From Lanius collurio (taxonomy: Eukaryota > Chordata > Aves > Passeriformes > Laniidae), in assembly GCA_020086605.1 (NCBI GenBank), contig JACBWW010000008.1, forward strand, positions 13,748,431-13,812,430: a stretch of 64,000 bases of DNA, read 5' to 3'. Made by a program: the position numbers and the translations under genes. The number at the start of each line of letters is the position of its first letter. Positions within the stretch are counted from its first letter, which is position 1. Positions 1-12,109 of this stretch are shown in pieces. The notes under the pieces are model-generated. The model had not been told where the DNA came from and did not search any database. It saw nothing but the letters and a program-made list of their open reading frames with translations.

Positions 1-3000
1 CCCTTCTTGGCCTGAATCCTGGTTGCACTAGACCTGGGATACTGGTTTGATTTAGGTGAGCCTGAATCTAAACTCTAGGAACTTGTGAGGGAATGGAAGT
101 TCAACCATGGGTGGTAATTAAGTCAACTCTACATATCCTAAGGCGATCTCTGCAGCTCCAGACATGGTGTTGTATCTGAGAGAAATGTTTCCCCACTTTG
201 ATGAAAGGTTCAGCTGCTTTCATCATGAAATTCTGGAGTTGCTCACAGGCCAAAGAAATATATGGGGTCATATTCATAAATGAAAATAAATAATTTTTTA
301 TTTTTCAGATTTTTGTGGCTGCAAGAAAAGCCTTTGTCACCCCTACCAGTCAATGGCCTCAGCTACCCTTGAAGCCACAGTAGAAATTCCCATGTTGCCC
401 AATTATATGGGGTCACCTTTGCATTCTGTCTTTTTTCCCTGTTGGTCAAATGACCAATCATGTGAGCAAACATAAAATAACTCTGCCCCTAGAGACAGAC
501 ATCCTTCATGGTCCACAAGGACACCCAAGTTCTCAGATCCTTGGCTCCAGAGCAGCTCAGTTGATGGAAGGATCCATCAGTAGGTACTTAAATGCTTCAG
601 GTCTTAGGACCACAATGCAGTTCATCACATAAACTGAGATGGAGCCAAGTAGTGCAGTGCTCCTCTCCATCCCTTCACAGAGAACTTCAGCAGACTGGAG
701 AGAAGTGGAGAAGGGTATCACGCTGCTCCTGGCCAAAGGAAACCTAAATGATGACTTGATTAAATTCTCAAGAAAATCTCTCTTCCCTTGGCCTTAGATC
801 TAACATCTAAGTGTGCAAAACATGTATGAATTTCTGCGGTCTGGTCTGATTCAGAAAAGTTCACCAGAGTGCAGATGAATACTAGTAGTGTGGAGATGCT
901 ACTCACATACTAAGAGCCTTCATTTGTATTAACCTGTAATTTCTGGGAAAGACTCCTATCAGTTCTTCACTTTTATCATACTGGGTTCACAAGCCCTGAA
1001 AATAAAGTCTAGGAAAGTCTCACTTTTAACACTAGTATAAGGGATTAGAGTTATCTGCTATATATTTCCATTTTTAATGCTTTGATATTGCAGTTTGTCT
1101 GTGCCTTAACAATCACTTTTCTGCCTCCAAAAACTGTGGCTGTCTCTGTCTGATGTAATCTAGTCTCTTCTATGGATTGTTAATAAATAAGCTTATTTTT
1201 GTGTTTCTTGTGTTTGGTTTATATTTATCTGTGAAAAACAGAGTGCCTCACACAGTGTGTAGTGCTGTGTTTCTCTTCACAAAGCAAATTGGTTTGCTTC
1301 TTCACTGCCTATTTCTTGTATTATGTTCTTGCTGAAGGTTTAAGGAAGCAAGTGCCATAAAATGGAATAACACCTGCATGAATTCCTCAGTCTGACTGTA
1401 CTTTGTGAAGAAAATGGAGGGAACAATTTTTTTTATCTGACAGTACAAATTGCATGCTGCTCTGCTCTAAAGTGGAGTGTGATGGCAATATAAGCCCCCA
1501 GGTGGCATTCTAACCTTGTTTTTCTAAATTGTTTGTTCTCATAAAGAATGGATCTGATTCTTTTGTTTAAAAAGAAATTTTCTTCACCCTCATGGTAGAT
1601 TTAAACAAAGAAATTAAAGCCATAAGCTGACCCTTTTTTTTTCTTGAGGTTTCCAATTTGTACATGTTTTGTTGATTCAAATGCAGTAGCCTCAAACCCA
1701 GCTTGAAATCTCGTAGATGTTTGATGGAATGATGTAAATTACGCTGTAGTCCAGATATTAAAGTCCATAACCTGATGATGTTCTGCAACAGCTATTCAAT
1801 AAAAGATACCATTTGAATTTGGAAGATCACAATTGCAGTAAAGTACTTTGCAACTAATTTATGAGGAAAGCATAAATCCAATTGTGGCTAATGCCTTACA
1901 ACACAGATATTAACTGATGCTGCATTACAATGAAATCCAGGCAGAATTCATTATTATGACTACATGAAACCAGTGTGATTCTGCTTGGATTTATATTTGT
2001 TCCAGGAGTACCAGGTAGGCCTTTGTGAAGAGCACAACTTGTACCTCCTAGCTTAGTCACCTTGTTTATGTACTGAGGGTGCTGATGGTTCATCTTCAGG
2101 TCCCTCATTCACCAGAGGAGGGATGACTCCCACAGACATTTACACAGACTACCCCACGTAACTTCTCAGCTGAGTTGTTCCCTGCTGAAGCATTTCTGTC
2201 CCCATCAGCTTCACAGTTCAAAACTGGGGTCTAATGTCACTTTTGCAGTGTTTATTCCCTTTCAGTTCTCTCATACCCAGGTGTTACTTTGCTAGTGAAT
2301 AGCTAAGTGCTTTCTTCCACACTGTGTGGTTCTGTCTGGTGGGAGGAGTGCCCACAAAAAAAACTTCACGTTTGCCCCTCAAATTCTTTATTCCAACATT
2401 TCTCTGCAAAAAAACCCACAACTTGCTTAGAAACCATTGGGCTGATGTGCTGCAAGTTGTCCTTACAGCTCTGACCAAAACTGCCACCTAATCATTTGCA
2501 CCATGGGCTGCCCCACCTGCAACTCTTTGCAACCTCTGCTTATATTTGGATTTTAATCTCTTTGAAAGGCAGACTATTTTAGTTTGTATTTGTGCAACAC
2601 TCTGACGAATGGAATCTTTGTCCCTATTTAGGATTCCAGTGGGATACAGAGCACAAATACACAGTAATCATATTTAATAAAGCAAATAGAGCTAATTTAA
2701 ATTACTGCTAAAATATATTAGTATGTAATAGTCATAAATAAAAATCGACCTACACACTGCCCTGAATATCTTTAGGAGTGTACTTTAGGAGGAGTCACTA
2801 AGTCAGAGTATCATCAATTACAGTTCCTAAAGCAACAAAACCCAAATTACTGCCACACTGTAAGATTCTGAGTAGCCAGAGGCACAGAGGGTATGTTTGA
2901 AATTCAAGCTTCATCTGTCTTTGATGTGTTTCAGCCCTAAAGCTCTCAATGGTATTTCTGAATAGTCATTCCTGTATATTTTTCAGTATAAGGACCAAGC

Positions 3001-6000
3001 TTTGGTTTATACTAGACTCTTGCAGAGGGTGGGCTGGACAAATGAAAATCTTCTTGCATTTAAATGGAATTTGAAACAAGAATATGTATGTTTGTTGACA
3101 AACATAAAACCTTTGGGCTATCTTGCACTGTGCACATTATACATTTCTGTTTAGTTGGTTTTGTATTTGTCAAACATTTTTTCATCCTAAGTTTTCTAGC
3201 GATGTTTAGTTATGGATATGTTTAAGTCCTATGGATAGACTTAAAATTTTAACAACCTGTCCCCTTCATAGAAAGTCTGGAAATTATCACAGGGTATTCT
3301 CTTCTTCCGTAATTTGGAAATGCTTGAGAGAATCCTTTGCCTTTGCAAAAAAAAAAAAAAAAATTCATTTTGACAGGTAAAGTATAGCCTGACAGCTGAT
3401 CACAGTAAAATTTCATGCAGGTAGCGAAGAGGTCCAAAATGTAAAAAGCTTCACTGTCCTAGCAGTAGTGAATACTCTGGCAGCTACAGCAAAATACCTT
3501 CAATACCTACAGCACATGAAGCAATCACAATGAAAGGAGAGGTGACTTCTTACCTTGCCAAAGAAGAAGGTGTTGAATGTCCTCTACTGTTAATTTTTTC
3601 ATTCCCTTGGGGTGACACTCAGTTCTTGGCCATATGAGTGCTCTGGCTGTGTGAGACAAATACGCCGCTAATCTCTGCAGCTACAATGGTGAGGTACTTC
3701 TAGTACAGATATTTATAAAGACCAGCATACAGGATGCTAGGCAAGACCTGATGCACCATGTCAGCTGCAAGTCTGGTTCTCCACTTAGAGAACACTAATT
3801 CATACCCATGCATGAGCGTGAAGCAGTCACCTTAACCCCAAGGCTCATCATATCGAGTAACACCAGAAATTCAGCTCAACCAAACACAGGGGAAAGGGGG
3901 ACAACGGCGCTCCCTTGTGTATCGTGAGGACACTGGGAGGCTGGGAATCGGAAAGCTCTTGAGGGGGCTGCACAATGGCACACAGACATAGTGGTTATCT
4001 TGGAAAATCCTTTCCTGTGGTCCTGTCATCATGCACCAGTCTAGCAGAAGGCCACTAAGTACCTAGCAGGGACATACAATTAGATGGATATCAAAGATGA
4101 ATATACCTATCTCTGATCTCTGAACTGACTGCAGTGGTGGTAAGGACATTTCAGCATTTATTTTATAAGAGCCAATACAGCAAAATATTTCCATTTGCTG
4201 TATGCAGTATCTGAATTGTGTCACCAAAATATTAAAAGGCATTCTATGTGTAAGAGTGTTGCCTGAACACCATGTGGGCCACATGCTGATAACTGGATTT
4301 CATGCCCTTTCTGTTATTCAAGAGAAATCTTCCTGCTCGGATTAAAAGAATAAAGCCAAATCCTTGAGCATATTATTTATTAATTTATTCCAAGTAACTT
4401 AGTGGGAATTAATCAACCAATTCTAAATATCTGAAGGAGTAAAGGCTCAGTCATAAAATACAAAATATGGTGTGACTGTGAAGTCCAGCTTCCAGTTAAG
4501 AAATACACTGAAGTACAGGTTACATGAGCCCTAGATATTGAGGTTTTTTTTCTTTCACATTTCAGTCTGCAGAGTTTGAAATAAAATGTCATTCAACTTT
4601 ACATAATAAGTTCAAGCAAAAATTATAATTGATGAGCAATAATGATTTAGAAGATTAGCTACGGAAAAGTTTCTTTCTATGCATACCATGGTTAAAAAAT
4701 ATTACTATGTTAATTTATACTGTGTAAGTAAGTACAATGATTTTCTAATTCTGACTCCCTCCTCTGTGTGAAACTACTGAAACGCCACAAGAAGACCAGT
4801 GGTATTAGGCCTTATCCTTTGCTGCCTTTTCATACAAATTCCCCCTTGAAGTAATGTGTAAGGTTAAATCAGGAGAGGTCCCCATTTTCTTTGACCTTGA
4901 TCTCTTAAATCCTTAGAGAATGTACAGTTGGAAGCTTAGAAATGCTGTTTTCAAGGCTAGTTTTGAGGCAGAAGATGATATAGCATTGAGTGTCTGACTG
5001 TTAGCTAACCAGCTGTGTCATCTGTTCAGTTTCTGTGTGGCCTTCCTTGCCTCCTGCCAGACAAAACTTGCTGTGGTTGTTTTCCAGAGCCAGTACAAGC
5101 AAATTCTGCATCTGGACAACAAGGCAATTTGGGTGAGACCTGCAATCTTCCCTTAAGTGTGTAAATGATTTACAAGAGCCTGTTCCCGTATACCTTTCAT
5201 GACAAAAAGGGTAAAAAAGGGCACAAAAACTGTTAAAATGAATGACCAGTGATAGAGGGGACCTTGGTCGACAGAACAAGCTGGTGTAAAAGAAACATGT
5301 ATTTCAGGACAATCAGATTGCCTGGTAAAACAGGGATCCTCAAAACTAAACTCCTGTCCTCTTCCTCTTAGAATAGGACAGGCTGTGTTGATACCAATAT
5401 TAGTCAAGGTTATCTCTTCTTTTTCAATATTGCTTTCTAGAGTAGTGCATTGTCTCCATTGTGTCCTGGCTTGAGGGGTATTTCAATAAGCTTTCAGACC
5501 TCTCTAAACATTTCCTCTTCTTTTCTCCCAGACATTCTTCCAAACAGGCCTATCACTTCAGAAATAAATTATAAGCCAGAAAGAGCTACTTACTGTGTTT
5601 GATAACTCATATCTTCCATGTAACACAAACCAGGACAGTTCACCCAACCATTTCTACAGCAAGTTTCCACACAAGCTGCAGTGTATCCTCATAAAGGCAG
5701 ATGTTCTCCATGTAGTGATTTTACATGACTGAATTCAGCATGCACATTGTCCGGCTACTTCAGGGCTTGATTCATCTCACTGTTTAAAAATGGTCAAAAG
5801 CATCTTGAAATTTTTTCTGACTGTGACATACAATGACAAGGATCATGGTATGTATTTTTCTGCCAGATTTCAATAGCTAATCTACTCATTCCTGAACATG
5901 TCAGCAAAATGAGAAACCAAGTATTCCTATGTACTTTTCTATACTTCTGCACTGTTCTTTTTCCTTCTTTCCAATATATAATTTTGCTCTCTATCTCAGC

Positions 6001-9000
6001 ATCTTGGCTCTCCTTCCAGACCTCTTTATTATACTAATGTTGGGAAGTTGCAAACCCAATCATACGTCCTCTTTGGTCCATAGACTTGTGAGACTGCAAG
6101 CTCTGTAGCATAGTCTCACTTTGTCTCACTACTCATTTTCGATTAAATAAAGAATCAGAGGATGGTGTCTACTGGAGACTATGTGTAATTTTGTACTTGA
6201 GGGAACCTACATAAGTAAAAACTAAAATTTCTGATATGACTGAAATGTGGACTTTGAGGACAGATGGTTTTAGGATTTTGTTTTCAGCATGCAGCTGAAG
6301 AGACAAAAAGCCCCCTTTTGCAGGCAAGAGCTGCTTTTTACAAGGAGCCACCAGACAGGCAGTCTCAGCCTGTCTGAAAAAATTAGGGGACAAAAAAGAT
6401 ATGTTCCTGCCCTGGTGCTAGCCACAGCTCCTGCCTCATGTGAGGGAATGGAGAAACATCAGGCCCATTGCTCCTCTCCTGCCTCTGACAGCCTTCAAAA
6501 GTGATGGTGCTCTTAAACAGATAAAAATTATATGGTGCTGTGATTCAGCAGCTTTGACCATATTCAGCACCCTGGCAGGCTCAAGGATAACCTCCAGGGT
6601 ATGAGCAGGGGAATGGTGGAGGCAAAACAGAATCAGCAGGGACTCGCTCAGTCAGGAGTTGAAAAAGGGACATCTTTGGTCTTCTCTTCTAGAGACATGT
6701 TAAACGTGTTTCCCATCTGAAACTATCAAGAGTCTAAATGCCAGTGAACCTTTGAAGAACAAAGCTCAGTAGCTTCCACCTTGAATGACCACATTTTGGG
6801 GTGTTTTGGTGTGGGGTTGCAGACTTAAGGTGCATTTTCAGAAGTGCTGAGTGCTGTCCACAGAAGAAAGGCCACCCACAGCTGTCAGTGCTCACTGCCT
6901 CTGGAAAATACAGCTTAAGGGGTTCTAAACTGCCAAAAATCAGGAACAGCTTTTGGAATGTGTAGACTTGCAAAGCAGCTGAAGCAGCTGTGCCGCTAAT
7001 CAGGCAGCTTGCTACACTGCCATTCAGGTCTGGTCCAGCACCAGCTTTTAAAAACAGATTGTTGAATAGCATGGCCATTTCTGCAAGTGCTTCTTTGTGA
7101 ATATGGGCTTGGAACCACAATCTCCTTTTTTTTTTTTTTGTAGCTGTGGTTATATCCAAATGATACCTTTGCTGCATCAATTCTGGATCCAAGTGAGAAT
7201 TCAAGAGAAGCAAAGTAAAAGGATGAGCTTGTTGAAGGCGAAGCCACTGCCCAAGGATTCTCTCACCATTTAAGGAGTGTCATACACACCACCCAGGCTT
7301 TCCCTGCTGGGACTGGAATATGCTTTCAGTGGGGCTGATGGGCTTTAAAATCCTTGCACACTCGCTCACTCTCAGGTGTACTTCCTCCTTCAGGCTCTAT
7401 CCTGGGTTTTCCACAGAAGAGTTTCGGGTGTCAGATTCATAAAAATAAATAATTTAATAGAGTGGTACAGCATCAGACCAGCTTAAACTGACCCAGAAGA
7501 AAATCTCTGGGCAATTAGACCTCATGATTTATGCACCTGCCCTCATGCTCTCTTCACAGGATTTCAAGTCCAGTGGTGATTTTTGGGCCGGGATCTTCTA
7601 ACACCTTATTGGATTCTTTCTCTGTCTCCCCTCAGCCAAGCTGTTAACTGCTCTTATCTTGTCGAGCTGTACCTTCTGCTGACAGCTGCAGCCTCCTTGT
7701 CTTCTGGTTTGTGTTTCTTGTATACTAAATCAGTCAGCACATAGCAATGAAAAAAGGCTAGACTTGGGAAAAAGATCACTTAGAAAAAACTAAACATCAC
7801 AGAGTTATTAATATTCTTCCCAAACTAAAGACAAAACACAACACTGTACCAGCTAGCAAGCAAATCAACTCTGTTCCAACATATCTGGGTGAAAGTTCCC
7901 AGCTTGAGGCCCAGGGCTCCAAGAAATCCAGCTGCTTGTACTGAGAAAGTAGAGCCAAAGAAAAAGCAGATTAAGTCACACAGTATTATAATTTTCAGCT
8001 ACTCATTGTTTTTAAAGCTCCCTTATTTAAGCTTAACAAAAAGTATCTCTTAACAGAGAAGTTTTTTTTTTTCTTCCCAGCCAAACAACAGTCAGGGCCC
8101 CCTGCCTGTACTTCCTAGATAGCCGTCTGGAATTCTATGCATATCCACCTGCGTATGCATCTGGATATCCACCTTAGCATTATCTGAAGGTGATGACATG
8201 GTTTTCCTTTTTTTTTATTTTAGTGGGGCTAGAATTTGACTCAGATTCTTCATAGCATCAAGGAAAATTGTGTATACATTCTTGGAGACAGAGCTTTGCT
8301 TTCTTATGCAGAGTACTAGAACTCCTAAAGGTCAGTGTGATAGAAAAGTCTGGTTCCTAGGTATGGTCCTTGTCAACAACCAAGTCTGCCTTCAGACCAC
8401 ACCAATGAGTTGCTGCAATTGATACCAGCACTGCCACCACCTGCACTCCGCTCTCCTATGAGTGAGATGTGGACTCAGAGTACAGTGGGTACCTTTTTGC
8501 TTTCTCAGGTCTGGATTAGAGGCAACTTTTTTGATTAAATAGATGTGAAAAAAAAAACAGAGTTACTGGATCTGTGATTTAAGCTCCAGATTGTGTCATA
8601 CTCTGTGTTAGTGACTTAGGCTGCTTCTGCTTTCTCCCCATAGCTGCAGGCAAGGGGAAGTGTTTTCCCTGGACTCGGGCAGCCAAGAGATACCAACAAC
8701 TGAGTGAACACAAAATTACAAATACATGAAGCTTGTAGGCAGACATTCCCATCTTTTCTAGGTGCCTGAGCTCCTCTTGTCATCTCCCATGTTAGACAAA
8801 GAGCCTGTCAAAGCCAAACAGATTGGTAGATTACAAAAGCCCCTCTGACCCATTCTCTTCTCCCAAGAGGATTCTCTTCCTTTCAGCTTTCACATCATTA
8901 GCACTCTCACGGCAGGCAGGGGGTCATTTCTAATTTGTGAATGCCCTTGGACCACAAGCTGGGATTTTAATTTGTTTACCTTGCATATTAAACAGTACTT

Positions 9001-11055
9001 TCAAAGGTACTGTCAATAAATCCTCTATGAATCAGGATCTTCACTCTAGACCTTGTTGTTACTTCCACTTTTTTTGATTTGACTAGACAAGATTAAAAAA
9101 AATTCCATAAGGGCAATCTCAGTCACCAAACACAGTGTCATCCCAGAAATCCCCAGGGCAAATCTCTAGGGCTTTGTGACACATGACTTTGCAAAGGAGA
9201 AGTCAAACCAAGCTGCTACATCATAGCTACAAGTGAGGACTCAGCTCCTAGGGTTGTGGCAGTGAAAAATGGCTCTTGGGAGAAGCTGACACAGAGAGAT
9301 AAAGGGTGCTGTATCACGTTGCCCAGGGTACCCTTGGGAGTACCTAGACCTAAGCACCACACACAAGGAACCAACAGGGAAATCTCAGAGTCCATGACAT
9401 GAAGAAAAGTATAGTACTCAACACAGTTGTTAGAGCCTTACATCTTCTTGAAACCTTGCTTGTAACCTTGTCCCTCTTATCTCTTCTCCATGGGCAAAGG
9501 AGGAAGTTTTATTTACTTCTCATGTCTTGAATTTGAAAAATAGTTCTATTAAGTTTATGGGGCAAAAAGGGAAATGCTTGCATACATTTTAATGTAAATG
9601 CATGACAATAGATCAGTAGTGCTCACAATTATTCCCCAACTCTGGCTGATAGGTGATGTTGCAGGGCTATTGAAATGTGGCACTGTTCACATACAGAGCC
9701 ATGTGAAACTCAGAAGTTTCAGTTCACAGGGTTCCTGCTAACCTTGCTCCCACTTTTAGCTCCTGGGGGGTTTGCTCACACATATAGACCAGGTCTGAGT
9801 TTCACAACATCTAAAATTTTTGAGTAAAACTTAGCTCAACTTCTCATGGAAACTGTGGCAAAGCCATCACATTTAATAACATGTAATCAAATGGTCATTT
9901 GAAAGAGGCGCACTAGGAGCTGTCTCCTATCTGGTCCTTTTTATTCTAAAATTAATTCAAAATTTTGGCCCATTTCCCAAGGATGTGGAAATTAGAACAA
10001 ATATGTAGGGACCCAAGAGATCCCCCTTGAGCACAGGTGAGTTTAATGATAGTTTGTTTTCCTGGTCCTTTTACTCTGGTACATCTCAGTAAATTTCACT
10101 GGATGCTTCATAGGAATTTGCAACAGGGGAAAGGGATAAAAGAATAATATAAAAGAAAAGCAGACCACAAACTACCTCTCAAGCAGATAGGAATTGACCT
10201 TCTCCAGGGTAAGGGGTAAACTACCATTCAAATAATTATGTTTAGAGCTTACCTTATATCCTGAAACATCAAGGATATTCTATAGCACAGCATGGGAAAA
10301 AAAGAATATAGTCAAACTGAACACACACTTGAACAAACACTGTCAACCAAGGGACACTTACTATCTCAAAAGATATTTTACATTTTTTCACCTCCTGGGC
10401 TTCCCCTCTGCTTCATCATGAGCAACTGCTGCAGTGGTCACAGCTTCCTCTTCTACCCATCCTTGTCTGTGGTATTTGGTTCTTCCAGGTAGGGCTGCTC
10501 TATCATGGAGAAGAGTTGGTTGCATCAAGAAATCTGTCCAGAGGGTAGCAGGAATGTGAACAGAAAAGCAGAGCAAAGAAGAGGCAAGAGAGGCAGTGGA
10601 TAACCTTTGAGACCACAAAGAGCCACCTCTGCAGAATGTCTCAGCATTTATCTTCCTAGCTGGATCTTCTCTCCAACACTCCTCGCCAGTATTTTCTTTC
10701 CTGTGTTCAGTGCCATGAGTCTGGGCTCAGGGATAGTGTCCTGCCTATAGTCTTTTTGCACATGTGCTTCCACTGCCCCATGGAAAGTCAGCCAGTGCAA
10801 ATGACCCTCTGTGTCTAACACAGCTGCACAAGAAATGCCGTAGGGCCTCTGTGAACAGGGCCACACAATGCGAAGCCACGCTGGTGATGGGAGAAGCATC
10901 ACTAGGGCCCTGCATAGGACCCTCCTGCAAAGTGGTGCACTGGAGTGGAGAGACTGCGGCCATGCCAAGAGGGACAGCAAGCTTCATAGACTGAGCCCCT
11001 TGGAAAGGAGAATGAGAGGCCAGAAGAGCCCCTTAGACGATGAATTATCTAAATC
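1..11055. other. Intergenic AT-rich DNA, part of gene desert
   Basis: I see no coding exon, CpG island or clear RNA gene here. The open frames present are short, unconnected and lack recognisable domains. Low-complexity spots include a 17-base A run at about 3347-3363 and a T run near 7127-7139. Several AT-rich stretches such as 2660-2760 and 4370-4440 carry TAAT-type cores, but nothing distinguishes them from background. A short direct repeat (ATATCCACCT) occurs twice near 8140-8175. The tract lies on the 3' side of OTP and could hold distant enhancers, which needs cross-species alignment to decide. Confidence 0.6.
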
Positions 11056-11059
11056 AGGC

Positions 11060-11590
11060 AGTAAGATGTAACACTGATTGAGAAGCTTGTTCAAATTGCT
11101 TCCACTGCGATTCATAAACTCTTCATGTAAATTCATATGTTAGGATGAGCACAAAAATTAGAAAGCTGGAATAAGATTGCTTTAATTTAAATAAGAGACA
11201 TGGTTGTGAATATTAGGCCTTTACACTGTTAGCAGTAACCCATCAGATGTTAACAAAATCTGATATGCAACAGTTTTACATATCCCCTTGTGGGAGAAAG
11301 ATCAACTTGCAAACCGCTTTATAAATCAGCCACACTGTTAGAGTTAGGCTACTGTATCTAAATGGCTTTTAGATATGCTTCCTGTTTTCAGCTACCATAT
11401 TTACAAATGAAAGCTTTTTCAAACCACGTCTTTTAATATAATTTGCATATTTAGTAATACATTGATTAACATTAAACACGGATTATTGCAATTTATTTTA
11501 GAAACAGATGGGGTGCATTAAGTGAAAAGCCAGAGCATTTAAATAGACCAAACTCCCAGGCTGACTCCCGATGATTGATGAATACAAAAA
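11060..11590. promoter_or_regulatory. Candidate conserved non-coding element
   Basis: This is a high-complexity AT-rich block without repeats or open frames. It contains a perfect POU octamer (ATTTGCAT, 11441-11448), several TAAT homeodomain cores, and a PBX/HOX-type site (TGATTGAT, 11572-11579). Such texture is typical of developmental enhancers in deserts around homeobox genes. The block sits about 31 kb downstream of OTP, the only visible candidate target, and next to a CTCF-bearing GC patch. Motif matches are seen directly; enhancer function and conservation are inferred and unverified. Confidence 0.35.
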
Positions 11591-11799
11591 CTTTATTAAC
11601 TATCAAGAAAAAGAAAAAGAAAAAGAAAAAAGGAAAGGACACTTCATGCTGACTCCTTTTCAAGCAGTTCCCTTGCTTAAGAGTGTACAAAACTACCATT
11701 ATGAGGAATTTAAATAATGCCATTCAGATATGTGCATGGCTTTACGGAAAGCTCTGGCACAAGGAAGACAAAATTCTGACCCCAGGTCTCAGCTGAAAG

Positions 11800-11960
11800 G
11801 AGGAAAAACCTGCCCCCAGGAGCCGGGGGCCGGTCCCCCGCCGCGGGCTCGTCCCCGGTGCCAGTAGGTGGCAGCCGCTCACAACGCACATTTCCAAGGC
11901 ACGTTTGGGTCGTTTTTTTCCTTTTCGGCGTTCGCGGGAAACTTCTCGGGCTGGGGGAAA
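11800..11960. promoter_or_regulatory. Small isolated GC/CpG-rich patch
   Basis: A short CpG-dense stretch stands alone inside an AT-rich desert. It carries the CTCF-type motif at 11861-11874. No start codon with a plausible exon or good splice donor is recognisable. It may be a CTCF-bound insulator or a small unmethylated regulatory island. It could also be a weak promoter of an unannotated non-coding RNA. Confidence 0.45.
11861..11874 (+). promoter_or_regulatory. CTCF binding core motif
   Basis: CCAGTAGGTGGCAG fits the consensus CCASYAGRKGGCRS at every position on the plus strand and is embedded in a CpG-rich patch. CTCF sites with this core often mark topological boundaries or loop anchors. 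In this orientation the site points toward OTP. Motif identity is seen; occupancy is inferred. Confidence 0.5.
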
Positions 11961-12073
11961 GCTCAGTTAGGTTTCTTTCTCTTCGCAACGGCCTTACACC
12001 GCCTGGCTGTCAATACGCTGCCTTCAGCAGGTACTTGATAGTAGGAACACCTTGAGTTTTGTTGTGGTACTCT

Positions 12074-12104
12074 TGTGTGTGTGTGAGTGTGTGTGTGTGT
12101 GTGA
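12074..12104. repeat. (TG)n microsatellite
   Basis: About 31 bases of TG dinucleotide repeat, interrupted by GAG. It is likely polymorphic in length. No function is implied. Confidence 0.9.
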
Positions 12105-12109
12105 GTATA

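Noticed and set aside
1491..1506. Possible CTCF site (CCCCCAGGTGGCAT)
   Set aside because: Mismatches at the conserved A and at the last position; no GC context.
6734..7213. 159-codon minus-strand frame
   Set aside because: No recognisable domain, overlaps another frame, contains a translated A/T homopolymer, and lacks promoter or splice context.
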